Assembly (NCBI GenBank): GCA_963735445.1
Contig: CAVTLC010000003.1
Location: 231,610 to 295,609, forward strand
DNA length: 64,000 nucleotides
Direction: 5' to 3'
DNA from: AP-15 sp963735445
GTDB taxonomy: Bacteria; Pseudomonadota; Alphaproteobacteria; ATCC43930; CGMCC-115725
Shown here: positions 39,147 to 49,546 of the stretch, in pieces
Position numbering within the stretch: position 1 is the first letter of the stretch
How the letters are laid out: the number at the start of each line of letters is the position of its first letter
The notes under the pieces: generated by a model
The model's input: only the letters and a program-made list of their open reading frames with translations
Databases searched by the model: none
What the model was told of the DNA's origin: nothing
Program-made: the position numbers and the translations under genes

Positions 39147-39561
39147 GCTCGCGCAACAGCGGAGCAGGACCTTTGGGTAGCTGCCGTAACGGCTGTGCGC
39201 CGTTAAGCATCCGCCACATAAGGGGTAGCGGGACGCGGCGTTCCGCCTGGTTGCGCGGCGATCGCGGCCCGGCACGCTGCGGCTATAACCCGGTGTCCAT
39301 TTCAGGGGCTCGCTTGTCTCTCGACTTGACGTTGAGCGAACAGTGAAAGGATCGCGCTACCGCAAGTAGATGACCTACTCGTGATTTCAAGAAAATCAAA
39401 TATTAAATTTCTGATATTACCTGAACCATAAACATGACACTTTAATATTCTGTGGACCTGAAATAACACATCGTTGATATTCGGACTGTAGAAACTACCA
39501 TCCTTAGAAATACTTCTTTCGGTCTTGGTTAACCCAGATCGGGAGGGGTCGCAAGTGGATT
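39147..39561. other. AT-rich intergenic region before the secreted-protein cluster
   Basis: 415 bases with GC content falling sharply at about 39370-39520 (long A/T stretches, for instance around 39390-39470), a usual mark of promoter DNA and of horizontally acquired boundaries. GGGAGGGG precedes the next start. I found no -24/-12 element here and no RNA gene. Confidence 0.45.
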
Positions 39562-40741
39562 ATGAGGGAGACGATGAAGTCGTGCTTTGCGCACTGCTTG
39601 TGCGCCGCCGCGTTTGCTGCGTTCGCAACAAGCGTTCCTGCCGCCGCTCAAGCGCAAATTTCGGAGCGGGGGCCGCATACGACCGATGGAGGCATATCGC
39701 AACCCCGACGGGACTTTCAAACGGCTGCGGAATGTGGTCGAAACCAATAGCTGGTCGGGATACGCCGTTACCGCCGGTGCGCCCTATACGAGTGCGTCCG
39801 CGACTTGGCAGGTGCCGGATGTCACCTATGATGGGGGATCGACGCCATACGGCTATGAATATGTCTCCAACTGGGTCGGAATTGGAGGGTACGGGGACTC
39901 GACGCTGATCCAACTCGGCACCGAATTGGTCGTCTCAACCTCGGGCGCGACCCTTTTCTATACCTGGTACGAGCTTTATCCCGCGCCGGCCTCGTCAATC
40001 AGTTTGAATGTCAAGCCGGGCGACATTGTTACCGCGTCGTTACAATGCATTGCTGCGTGCTCGCCGAGCCAGACCCAGACATGGCAACTCTCCTTGACCG
40101 ACAAGACCGCGGGGTCGTCCTGGACACAGAGCTTCCAGTACCAATCCAGCATGGCGTCGGCCGACTGGATTACCGAGCCACCCTATTACGAACACCCGCC
40201 GGGTTTCCTGCCGCTCGCCAATTTTGGCGCGGTAACCTACGACCCCGTCATGGCCAACGGGGCCAATCCGAACCTGTCCCTGTCGGCGAACGGCTATTAT
40301 TGCGGTGGACCCGTACGGCGAGAGTTCGAACCCATCGACTCCGGCAAATGGTGACGCCTTCAGCACATGCTGGGGGGCCAACGGGGCCGGACTCACTCCA
40401 TGTACGGCGGGCGCAATAACGATCTCGTCAGCCTCACGCGCCTCCGCCACCACCGCCTCCGCCTCCACCGCCCCGCCGCCTCCGCCCAGCAATGTATCGC
40501 AACATCTGACCGCGACGCCGTCGTCCCTGAAGGCCGGGCAGGCGTCCAAATTGACCTGGACATCAAAGAACGCGACGAGTTGCTCGGGTAGCGGCTTTAC
40601 AGTTGGCAATTCGGGCAAGTACGTAACCGGGCCGTTTGCTTGGGCCTTGGTATTCCCGAAAGTGACAACGTCCTATGCGCTCGTGTGCCTGACACGGCCG
40701 GGGACACTGCGACGTCGATGGCCACGGTGACCGTCAAATAA
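39562..40741 (+). pseudogene. G1-family glutamic endopeptidase with Ig-like tail, frameshifted
   Basis: Frame 1: signal peptide MRETMKSCFAHCLCAAAFAA to about AAAQAQ. Frame 2 (from about 39690): NSWSGYAVTAG, SNWVGIGGYGDSTLIQLGTE with the catalytic Gln, and WITEPPYYEHPPGFLPLANF with the catalytic Glu, so the Q/E pair of the eqolysin family is present. Frame 3 (from about 40305): DPYGESSNP, then a Ser/Pro linker and an Ig-like repeat (LTATPSSLKAGQASKLTWTS). A final shift near 40690 leads to TSMATVTVK and the stop at 40741. Probably a secreted acid protease, broken here by three indels. Confidence 0.7.
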
Positions 40742-40798
40742 CAGCGGATAAGCAGCCGGCTCCACCAATTGGACCGGTGGAGGCCCGGCGCATAGCCA

Positions 40799-40825
40799 AA
40801 GTGCGACCATCCGGTCGCACTTTTT
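40799..40825 (+). terminator. rho-independent terminator
   Basis: Perfect 10-bp stem AAGTGCGACC / GGTCGCACTT with a four-base loop ATCC, running into TTTTT (40821-40825). It lies 58 bases after the peptidase stop and separates that gene from the PEP-CTERM gene. Confidence 0.88.
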
Positions 40826-40967
40826 GCTGACGAACGAGGATTAGCGAGAATTAGCCTCATCTCGACCCGAGCGTCCCAGGGACTACCCATTACGCGGTAA
40901 TCGCCGGGCGGGTAGCGCCCGGTTTGCTGGCAAGGATCGCTTCGGCTGCCAGTTGCAACAAAACATC

Positions 40968-41103
40968 TGTCTCATTATGAATAAGTCGAGTGTCTCAAAT
41001 TGAGGTCGAGTAAAAATATGGACGAGGAAAACATCAACAGCTAGTATCTGCGCAATCATCGGAACACGTTGTCGGTTGGCGCGGAGATTGCAAGTTAACT
41101 ATG
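40968..41103 (+). promoter_or_regulatory. sigma-54 promoter with two upstream activator boxes (PEP-CTERM gene)
   Basis: TTGGCGCGGAGATTGCA at 41076-41092 fits YTGGCACGRNNNTTGCW with one mismatch, GG and GC exactly 12 bases apart; transcription should start near 41103. Upstream, TGTCTCA occurs at 40968-40974 and 40991-40997 (23 bases apart). The second lies in GTCTC-AAATT-GAGGT, a partial inverted repeat. The same boxes stand before the repeat-protein gene at 46251. Confidence 0.7.
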
Positions 41104-41127
41104 ACAATTAGGCGAAAGGTGCTCCCC

Positions 41128-42223
41128 ATGCGCCAATGGATCTCAGGTCTCTTGGCAGTAATGATCAACTTGGCAGCGGGCGTGGGCGCGCAAGCGGCTC
41201 CGATCCCGGCGCTGACGCTGTTGACCGACTTCAACGTCATCACCCAGCACGCAATGGTCGTGACGAACGACGTCTTCGGTCCGGGATCGGTCGATGGCAC
41301 CCTTGGAAGCTCGACACCACTCGGTCCGAGCATGCTAATGCTTAGCCAGGGGCCCTAAATATTTGTGCGAACGGCGGCGGCGGATGTCCTAACCCGCCCG
41401 GAAAGACTGTTCCTTTGCCGATACCCATCGCGGGGCTCGGCCAGGTCAATGTGTTTGGCAATGTCGTCGGTGGGCCGCCGATGGGTACCGGCAGCAACCC
41501 GCTCGTCGGAACCGGATCGGTCGTGCTGATCGGCGGTACCAACCCTACCTCGCCGGCAACTATCCAGTCGACGTTTATCGGCAAAGGTGCGGGATCAGTG
41601 CTGAGCGGGAACGCGTTCCCGCAAAACTTTGCGACCGACATTTGGACTCCTCTGACCACACTTCCAGGCGGTCTCAAGGGTATGAGTGCAAACAGCACTT
41701 TCGACAAGACGACGGGCGTATTTATGGCGAACCCGGGCACGAAGCATGGCGGTTTGGAATATTCTGACCTCGGACCTTCAGGCTGCCGGGCACAATCTTA
41801 CATTCTCGGCCTTGCCGTGCCGGGCCGATACCGGGATTCCTCCGTGACATGTCATGGGCAACTTCAGCTGCTCGGGGGCGTGCACTTTTGGCACGGCGGC
41901 CGCCATGGCGAACGTGCTGTTCAATGCTATTTTCGACGCGACGAATGTGGCGAATGGGAACAGCGGCTTCAATGGGACACGTCAATTCTCGCGCGTCAGC
42001 GTGCCCTGCTAACCAGTTCACAAGACATCTTCGGCACCATCGTCGCAAATAGCTTCGATGTCCTCGGCGGAGACCGACGACCTCGGGTTTCAGCTGCATT
42101 CCGCGGCACTCCGGCATGTGTCGTTCTTTCCGCCGGGCACACGACGTCCCGGAACCTGGCTCACTGGTGCTGCTGGCTGCGGGGCTCGGCGCCTTTGCCG
42201 TTTTCGGTCGACGCCGCGCGTGA
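41128..42223 (+). pseudogene. PEP-CTERM sorting-domain secreted protein, degenerate
   Basis: Signal peptide MRQWISGLLAVMINLAAGVG with cut after AQA, then LTLLTDFNVITQHAMVVTND. The frame stops at 41358, goes on in another frame (NICANGGGGCPNPPGKT to about 41750) and then in a third (ALPCRADTGIPP, in-frame TGA at 41845, HVMGNFSCSGACTFGTAAAM to the stop at 42010). At 42146-42223 a separate frame reads VPEPGSLVLLAAGLGAFAVF-GRRRA-stop: a perfect PEP-CTERM (motif, membrane helix, basic end). Exosortase removes such tails. The N-terminal part recalls choice-of-anchor A domains, weakly. At least two shifts and one nonsense codon suggest real decay. Confidence 0.6.
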
Positions 42224-42358
42224 CTGCGGCGCGGCGGCGATCGTCGACCTGCCGCTTTTGCCCCTAGAAGCGAAGACTGTACCCGCGCAATCGGCCGAGA
42301 AGCGGCGCCATCTGCCGGAATTGGCGGCCGCGGCGCCGTTGTCCGGTGGCGAGCAAGC

Positions 42359-44151
42359 ATGACCGATCGCCGACCGCGCCTGGGTCCGCTGACCGAGGTC
42401 AGCGGGCTGCGCCAGGCGGCGGAGCAGTTTCAGCGAATTTCCCCCGATCTGCCAAGCGCTGCGAGGCTCGGCAATCCCCTGCCGCGTCACCGCGAAAAAG
42501 CGGCTGAGCGGCATCGGCAGCGCGGCGCGCGGCTGCTCAAGGCCCGCCGGCCGGCGCTGGCGATCACCGCCTTTGGCGAGGCGATCCGGCTCGATCCGCG
42601 CAACGGCGACGCCCACCACGCTCTTGGCTGCGCTTTGCTGGATGTCGGTCGCATCGAGGACGCGATCGAACACCTGCGCTTGGCGACGGTGTTGCGCGAC
42701 GATGCCGCCGCTTTTCACAGCTTGGCGGTAGCTCTACGCCGCCAGCACCTCGATGACGAAGCGGCGGCCGCCTATCGCCGAGCCATCGAATTGGACCCGA
42801 CGCTGAGCGAGGCACATGTCGGGCTCGCCGATCTGCTCGAGGCGGGCGGAGAGAGCGAAGCCGCGGCGCAGTCGCTCCGGACGGCCGCATCGCTGATGCC
42901 GAGTGATGGCCTGGGCAGCGTTTACCTGGCCAGAGCGCTGATGATCGAGGGGGATTTCGTCACTGCGGAGGCGAAGCTGCGGGAGGCTGCAGCGCTCGAT
43001 CCGACCGATGACGAGGTGATCAGGAACCTCGGCCATACCCTGGCCCGCCTCGGGCGATTCGCGGAGGCGGCCGATATGTTCGAGCGGGTGCTGGCTGTTA
43101 ACCAGCGCAATTGCTCCGCCTATTTCGCCATTGCCGAAATCAGGAAACATACCGAAGCCGATCGTCCCCGGTTGGCACGGATGCTGGCATTGCTCGAAGA
43201 CATGGCGCTTGACGACGACGACCGCATCCCGTTGCACTTCGCAGCCGGTAAAGTCTTGGACGAACTCGGCGACTATCAAGCGGCGATGGGGCATTTCGAT
43301 GCCGCACATCGCCTCGGGGCGCGATACGCGCAATTCGACGCCGCCGCCTTTACAGCCAACATCGATCGGTTGATGCGTCGTTTCACTCGCGATTTTTTCG
43401 CTGCTAACACCGGCTTTGGGCTGGATGACGAGACGCCGCTGCTGATCGTCGGTCTGCCGCGCTCGGGTACGACCCTGGTCGAGCAGATCCTTTCGCGCCA
43501 CCCCGCGATTGGCGCCGGCGGCGAGCAGGCGTTCTGGGTCAGGCGCGGCCGGGCACCGAGCGTTCTGGAGGCGAGCAATCTGACGATTGAAGCCGGCCGC
43601 GAAATGGCGCAGCAATATCTGTCGTTGCTGCGGGTCTGGCGCCGTCGGCGGCCCGAATCATCGACAAATTGCCGTTTAATGTGCTGTGCCTCGGCCTCAT
43701 TCACCTGCTGTTGCCAAAAGCGCGCATCATCCAATGTTGGCGGCATCCGGTCGATACCTGCCTGTCAATATACTTTACCCACTTTCACCAGAGGGTAGCG
43801 TTTACCAACGACAAGGCGACGCTAGCGGCAGCTTATCGGCAATACGCCCGACTGATGGATCATTGGCGCGCGGTGCTGCCCGCGGAATCCCTGTTCGAGG
43901 TCGAATACGAAAGACTGGTCGGCGATCGCGAAAGAGTCACCCGCGAGCTGGTTGCGTTTACCGGCTGCGGGTGGGATGCCGCATGCCTCGAGCCGGAACG
44001 CAACGAACGGCCGGTCACCACGGCGAGCCTGTGGCAGGCGCGTCAACCGGTGTATTCGAGTTCGGTGGCGCGCTGGCGCAATTACGAGCCCTGGCTCGGC
44101 GAACTGCGATCGCTGCTGACACCACAGGACACCGACGGTCCCACCGGCTAA
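42359..44151 (+). pseudogene. TPR-sulfotransferase fusion, one frameshift
   Basis: N-terminal half (about 1-320): tandem TPR units such as ALAITAFGEAIRLDPRNGDA, AAAAYRRAIELDPTLSEA and FAEAADMFERVLAVNQRNC. C-terminal half: sulfotransferase domain with PAPS-binding LLIVGLPRSGTTLVEQILSR. Near 43640 one base is missing, and the domain continues in the next frame as APSAARIIDKLPFNVLCLGL, then RRHPVDTCLSIYF-like 3'-phosphate region (CWRHPVDTCLSIYFTHF) and YERLVGDRERVTRELV, to 44151. Such fusions are common in alphaproteobacteria and may sulfate cell-surface targets. Confidence 0.75.
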
Positions 44152-44722
44152 AAACAGCCTGCGGTTGTGCGGTTAGCGCGGAGCTGGGAGACACCTCTCT
44201 TATCCTCGCAATAAACCGAAAAAGTTCCAAGAACTGTCGAAATCTTTTACGTATGACGGGAACTCGAATTGTCGGATTATTTTACAGATATGGTGCGCCG
44301 CAAACGGCGATTTGGCATTTAACCCCTTGCTTTAGCTTATCTATTAACGAAGCCGCTATCTTTATTAACTAAAGATTAAATCCCAAATGCAGTCATAAAA
44401 TTACGCGGCGAGCGTCGGCGGATTTGACATTCTTTTGTCCCAGAACGCCCATCCTGCCCCGTCACGCTCATCAATTCCGACTATGTCATTGATTTACAAG
44501 TGACGAAATCCTGTTGGCCCGACGATTGCTTATCCACCCCTCGTAACTCTTCTGGTTGATCATACACCTTGGCTCTGGGGCTGTCAGGCACAGCCGGGAG
44601 GCCCAGCAGCCAACACAGGAGGAACGCACGAACCCAACCGGCTACGGATCAGCACTTTAACTAATTTAACGAAAGCGCCCGGGAGTTTCCGGCGCGATCA
44701 ATGTGGGGTCGGTGGCAGAGGG
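44152..44722. other. intergenic region upstream of the sigma-54 activator
   Basis: 571 bases, AT-rich at 44200-44400 (several short TTAA/TTTA tracts), then GC-rich. No coding frame of value. It holds the -24/-12 element listed next, a lone TGTCCCA (44436-44442), one base off the TGTCTCA box, and AGGAGG near 44609 without a gene behind it. Confidence 0.5.
44514..44530 (+). promoter_or_regulatory. sigma-54 (-24/-12) promoter of the activator gene
   Basis: TTGGCCCGACGATTGCT fits YTGGCACGRNNNTTGCW with a single mismatch and the right 12-base GG-to-GC spacing. It lies about 190 bases before the activator ATG. If used, the activator gene is itself under sigma-54, possibly by self-activation. Confidence 0.6.
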
Positions 44723-45844
44723 ATGAGTAGCAGCCGAACGGTGATGCAGCTGCGTGGGGGAGCGCTGCGGTGGACACAGGCCCCGGCAAACACGGCGCTG
44801 TCCGAACCGCAGCCCGCGAGTGAGGCGGTGTCGGAATCATCGGCCGTCTTTATGGTGGGCAACAGTCCGGCGATGCTCGAAGTGTTCGAGCAGATCCGCC
44901 GCTTTGCGGCGTGCGACGTGCCGGTGTTGATTACCGGCGAGAGCGGCACCGGTAAGGAACTGGTGGCGCGCGCCATCCATGAACGCTCGCGCCGGGGCGC
45001 CGCGCCCTATGTCGCGCTCAACTGCGCCGCGGTGCCGCCGACCCTGATCGCATCCGAACTATTCGGCTACGAAAAGGGCTCGTTTACCGGCGCCACCGCC
45101 CGCAAGCACGGCCATATCGAGCACGCCAATCACGGCACTCTGTTTCTCGACGAGATTGGCGACATGCCGATCGACCTGCAGGGGCTGCTGCTGCGTTTTT
45201 TGCAGGAGGGCGAGATCCTGCGGGTCGGCGGGCGCCACCCGATCAAGGTCGATGTCCGGGTTGTCGCCGCGACGAATGTCCGGTTGCGCGATGCGATCGC
45301 CGCCGGAAAATTGCGCGAGGACCTCTATTACCGCCTGAACGTGCTGAGCCTGCACCTGCCGCCGTTGCGCGAACGTGACGGCGATGTCGAGGTGCTGGCC
45401 ACTTTTTTTCTGCGTCAGATCGGACAGGAGCTGGGACGCGAGTTGCGCGGCTTCACACCGGCGGCGCTGGCGGCGATACTGGCTTATCCATGGCCCGGCA
45501 ATGTCCGCGAATTGATCGCGACGATCAGGCGCGCGGCCGTAATGAGCAACGGGCCGCTGGTTGATGTTCCGGATCTGCGCCTCGATCCGCCGCCATTGCC
45601 GGCGCCGCCGCCGGTGCGGCTGGCCCCGAGGCAAAGCCGAGCACGCACGGCACCGCGACCCAAGCCGGGCAGCGATGCCGAACGCGAAGCGATCCTGCAG
45701 GCGTTGCAGGAGAGCGGGTTTAACATGACCCGCACCGCGCAGCTGTTGGGCGTGGCCCGCGCCACGCTATACCGCATGTTGCAGCGCAATCGGATCGAGC
45801 TCGGCCAGCATTTTCTGCTCCAACCACCGGAATCCGGCCAATGA
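44723..45844 (+). CDS. sigma-54-dependent Fis-family activator lacking a receiver domain
   Basis: 373 residues. A short N-terminus of about 45 residues without receiver, PAS or GAF domain, then the AAA+ domain: SPAMLEVFEQIRRFAACDVP, Walker A GESGTGKE (about 73-80), sigma-54 loop GYEKGSFTGATARKHG (GSFTGA in place of GAFTGA), Walker B GTLFLDEIGDMP, RVVAATN and REDLYYRLNV. C-terminal Fis-like helix-turn-helix ILQALQESGFNMTRTAQLLG, VARATLYRMLQRN. The layout is that of PspF-like activators controlled by a partner protein instead of phosphorylation. Lies between two sigma-54 promoters. Confidence 0.9.
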   Translation: MSSSRTVMQLRGGALRWTQAPANTALSEPQPASEAVSESSAVFMVGNSPAMLEVFEQIRRFAACDVPVLITGESGTGKELVARAIHERSRRGAAPYVALNCAAVPPTLIASELFGYEKGSFTGATARKHGHIEHANHGTLFLDEIGDMPIDLQGLLLRFLQEGEILRVGGRHPIKVDVRVVAATNVRLRDAIAAGKLREDLYYRLNVLSLHLPPLRERDGDVEVLATFFLRQIGQELGRELRGFTPAALAAILAYPWPGNVRELIATIRRAAVMSNGPLVDVPDLRLDPPPLPAPPPVRLAPRQSRARTAPRPKPGSDAEREAILQALQESGFNMTRTAQLLGVARATLYRMLQRNRIELGQHFLLQPPESGQ

Positions 45845-45970
45845 ATGCGGTTCGCCGGCTGGGTGTCCACCCGCGGCTCGCGGCATTCAATGGCGCTGGC
45901 GAGGCCGCTGGCGACACCGCCCGGCGGGCTGCCGTGGCAGGGCAGACGGCATGTCCGGCGACAGCAACAC

Positions 45971-46114
45971 AACTGTCTCACCACGAGACGGTGCAACTGT
46001 CTCATCAGCACGGTCCGATGGGGACACGATTAACCAAAGCCTTTGGGCAACACACTGAATTTACTTGGCTTTTGCCGGTAATTCGGCGGTCATTTGGTTG
46101 GCATGCCGGTTGCT
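45971..46114 (+). promoter_or_regulatory. sigma-54 promoter with paired activator boxes (repeat-protein gene)
   Basis: TTGGCATGCCGGTTGCT at 46098-46114 fits the -24/-12 consensus with two mismatches and exact 12-base GG-GC spacing. Upstream AACTGTCTCA occurs twice (45971-45980 and 45995-46004, 24 bases apart). The first is part of a perfect inverted repeat GTCTC-ACCAC-GAGAC (45975-45989). Predicted start near 46125, leaving a leader of about 125 bases before the ATG at 46251. Confidence 0.75.
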
Positions 46115-46250
46115 GGTTAGGAGGGGTCGGCACGCACCTCGACAACAGAGCCTCCCGCGACCGGTTATGCCGGCGCGGGAACCTGGTGGGCGCGTGCAGG
46201 CATGTCGTGCAGTCCGCCGCAGGGGCGGGGAAACAATGAGGAAAGAGAGT

Positions 46251-49200
46251 ATGAAGAAAATTTTACTAGCATCTTGCGCCGTCCTCGCCCTGAGTGCCGG
46301 CGGCGCATGGGCGCAAGCTTCGGGTTCGGCCAATGCCACCGGCGGTGCCGGCGGCACCTCGACCGCGACGGGTCTCGGGCAGCGGCGGTAACGCCACCAA
46401 CAAGAATTCAGGCAATAACATTTCCGGCAACAGCCTAAGCTCGACCAAGACCAACACCACCAGCATCGACCGGCAGCACCAGCCCGACCGCCAGCACCGG
46501 CGGCGAGGCCACCAATGTCAGCGGCAACACGACCGCGCTCGGTTCCAACAACTCCAAGAGCACAACCGTCAGCAAATCCAGCACCGACACAACTACGAAG
46601 ACCAGCTCGGCCACCTCAGCTGGCGGCAACAGCCCGAGCGCCAATAATGGCGGCGAGGCCACCAACGTCCAGAAGAGCACAACCGTCACCAAGACCAACA
46701 CCGAGACAAGCACGAAGACCAACCAGGCAAACACCGGAGGTAACGGCGCGTCGGCCAACAATGGCGGCGAGAACGTCAAGTCAGGGCAACACGGTGGCCT
46801 CGAACAACACGCTGACCTCGACCAAAACCAACACCGAAACGACCACCAAGAGCAGTGCGGCCAGCTCGACCGGCGCCAATAGCCCAAGCGCCAACAACGG
46901 CGGCGAGGCCACCAACGTCAGCGGCAACACGACAACCCTAGGCTCCAACAATTCCAAAACCGTCGCCTCCAACAATACGCTGACCTCGACCAAGACCAAC
47001 GGGAACACGACCTCGGGTAGCTTCAGCCCGGCCGCGAGTACTGGCGGTGAGGTTGTCTCCAAAAACAACGGCAACACGGTCGCTTCGAACAACACTCTGA
47101 CCTCGACCAAGACCAACACCGAGACGACTACCAAGACCAATACATCGACCGCGAGCGGCGCCAATAGCGCGTCGGCCGTTAATGGCGGCGAGGCTACCTC
47201 AAAGAACAACGGCAACACGGTCGCCTCGAACAACACGCTGACCTCGACCAAGACCAATACGACCAGCCCGACCGGCAACGCCGCGGCGGCTAATAACGGC
47301 GGTGAGGCTATCTCCAAGAACAACGGCAACACGATCGCCTCGAACAACACGCTGACTTCGACCAAGACCAATACCGAAACGACCACCAAGACCACCACTG
47401 CAACATCAACCGGCGCCAGCAGTCCGGTCGCCAACAATGGTGGCAAGAATATCAACTCCGGCAACACCAAGACCACCACGGCATCGTCAACCGGCGGCAG
47501 CAGTCCGGTCGCCAACAATGGCGGCGAGGTTACGAACTCCGGCAATACCAACACCGGGGCGGCCGCCAGCAAGGGTGGCACTGCGGTTCAGGCCAACAAC
47601 AACACGCTGACCCTCGGCTCGAATAACACCAAGACAAACACCGAGACCACGACAAAGAACAGCTCAGCGACCACAGCCGGCGGCTTCAGCCCGTCCGCCA
47701 ATAATGGCGGTGAGGCTATCTCTAAGAACAACGGCAACACGATCGCTTCGGGCAACACGCTGACCAAGACCAACACCGAAACGACCACCAAGACCACCAA
47801 TGCAACGTCAACCGGCGCCAGCAGCCCGGTCGCCAACAATGGCGGCAAGGTGATCAACTCCGGCAACACCAGCACCAAGACGACGACGGCAAGCTCCACG
47901 GGCGCCAGCAGTCCGGTCGCTGCCAATGGCGGCAAGGTGATCGACTCCGGCAACACCAAGACCACCACCACCACTGCGAGCGGTACCAATAGCCAGGCGG
48001 CCAACAATGGCGGCAAGGTGATCAACTCGGGCAACACCAAGACAACGACGATCACCAAGAACCCGACGGCGACCAACAGCGGCACCGGGGCTGCGGCCAC
48101 TAATGGCGGCAAGGCGGTCAATGTCAGCGGCAACACCACTGACTCGAACAACCCGAAGACCAGCACGGCGTCGACCACGGGTGCTCGGCAGCAATGCGGC
48201 CAATAATGGCGGCGAAAACACCGTCAAGGGGTCGTACAACACCAGCTCGAAGACGACCACTAGCACAAGACGACCACCACCACGGCGACCACTGCCGGTG
48301 CCAACAGTCCGCAATGCCAATAACGGCGGCGAAAACACGTCAAGGGGTCGTACAACTCCTCCACGAAGACCAGCAGTGCGTCGGCAACAGTCTCGGCGGG
48401 AACTCGGCCAATAACGGCGGCGAAAACACCGTTAAGGGGTCGTACAACACCTCCACGAAGACGAGCACCAGCAGTGCGTCGGCAACAGGTCTCGGTGGGA
48501 ACTCGGCCAATAACGGTGGCGAAAACACCGTCAAGGGGTCGTACAACACCAAGACGACGACAACGAGTTCGACCGGCGCCTTCAGCCCAGTCAACGGTGG
48601 CGAGGTCAAGGACTCGGGCAACACGAACACCTCGGGCAGTGGGAGCTTAGCCACGAACGGCGGCAAGGCGACCACGACCACCAATGGCGCTGGAACCCAG
48701 GCCACTAACGGCGGCAAAGCGACCAGCAACACGAATTCGGGCAGTGGGAGCTTCGCCACGAACGGCGGCAAGGCGACCACAACCACGAACGGCGCCGGGA
48801 ACTTGGCCACCAACGGCGGCACCGTTAAGACGACCACCAGCAACACGACGGCTGGCGCCAAGGGCAGTGCGGCCAACAATGGTGGCACGGTCAACAATAC
48901 AGGACTCGTACAACACCACCACGAAGACCAGCACGGTGTCGGCTGGAAACAATGGCAGCGCGGCCAATAATGGCGGCACGGTCAACAATACGGGGTCCTA
49001 CAACACGAAGGACTCCTACAACAGCGACTCGAGCACCCACAACAACTCGGCTACGTCGACGGGCAGCTCGGGCGGCACCGCTACTGCGACGAGCGGCGGC
49101 ACAGCCACCAACAACAACAACCAACAGACCGACAACAGCGTTCGCAACAAAAACAGCAACAACACCGACAGCGGCACTATCCTCGGTGTCCTGAAAAACT

Positions 49201-49486
49201 CGGTGGTTGGAAGCGGGTCGTTGAGCCAGTCGACGACTTACACCGCGACCAACACGATCACCACCGGGACTGGTTCGTCGGTGACCAATGCGGCGCTGTC
49301 GGCAAACAAAACGACGCAAACTGCGGCGGCGTCGAGTGCTTCTGGCCAGTCAACATGTCGTACTCGATGAATGGTATGGGCATCCTGCAAGCCAACCAGA
49401 ACACCGGCGCGGCGTCGGTGCAGGGCAACTCTGTTGCTCTGACTTCGTCGGTCGGGCGGCAATGGTGGCGGGTTGAGCGGGTTTAG
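46251..49486 (+). pseudogene. long secreted Asn/Thr/Ser/Gly repeat protein, amyloid-like, frame broken several times
   Basis: Starts MKKILLASCAVLALSAGGAW with a clear signal peptide (cut after WAQA) behind AGGAAAGAGAG. The next roughly 1,050 codons consist almost only of N, T, S, G, A and K. Two unit types alternate: ANNGGE/ANNGGK blocks such as GASSPVANNGGKVINSGN, and NTVASNNTLTSTKTNTETTT. The C-terminus changes to NMSYSMNGMGILQANQNTGA and QGNSVALTSSVG. Frames change near 46375, 46480, 46790, 48200, 48300, 48900 and 49470, each by a single base. Almost no hydrophobic, aromatic or Cys residues. The composition and neighbours suggest a fibre or matrix protein comparable to FapC, though no direct homology to it is claimed. 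Confidence 0.6.
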
Positions 49487-49546
49487 CCAAGCGCGCCGTC
49501 CCAGCCGTCACCGGGGCTGCGGCACACTAAGCACGTTCGACTATCG

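Noticed and set aside
44311..44332. TTGGCA...TTGCT as a further sigma-54 promoter
   Set aside because: The GG-to-GC spacing is three bases too long; the element at 44514 fits instead.
45841..46239. 132-codon frame between the activator and the repeat gene
   Set aside because: Overlaps the activator boxes and the -24/-12 promoter, has no ribosome site and no protein-like pattern.
46781..48178. Minus-strand frames rich in Leu/Val/Pro opposite the repeat protein, looking like membrane proteins
   Set aside because: They are the reverse complement of the N/T/G repeats; no signal peptide, ribosome site or promoter fits them.
46800..48900. CRISPR-like regular repeats
   Set aside because: Repeats are in-frame, diverged and variable in length with no unique spacers; they encode a repetitive protein.
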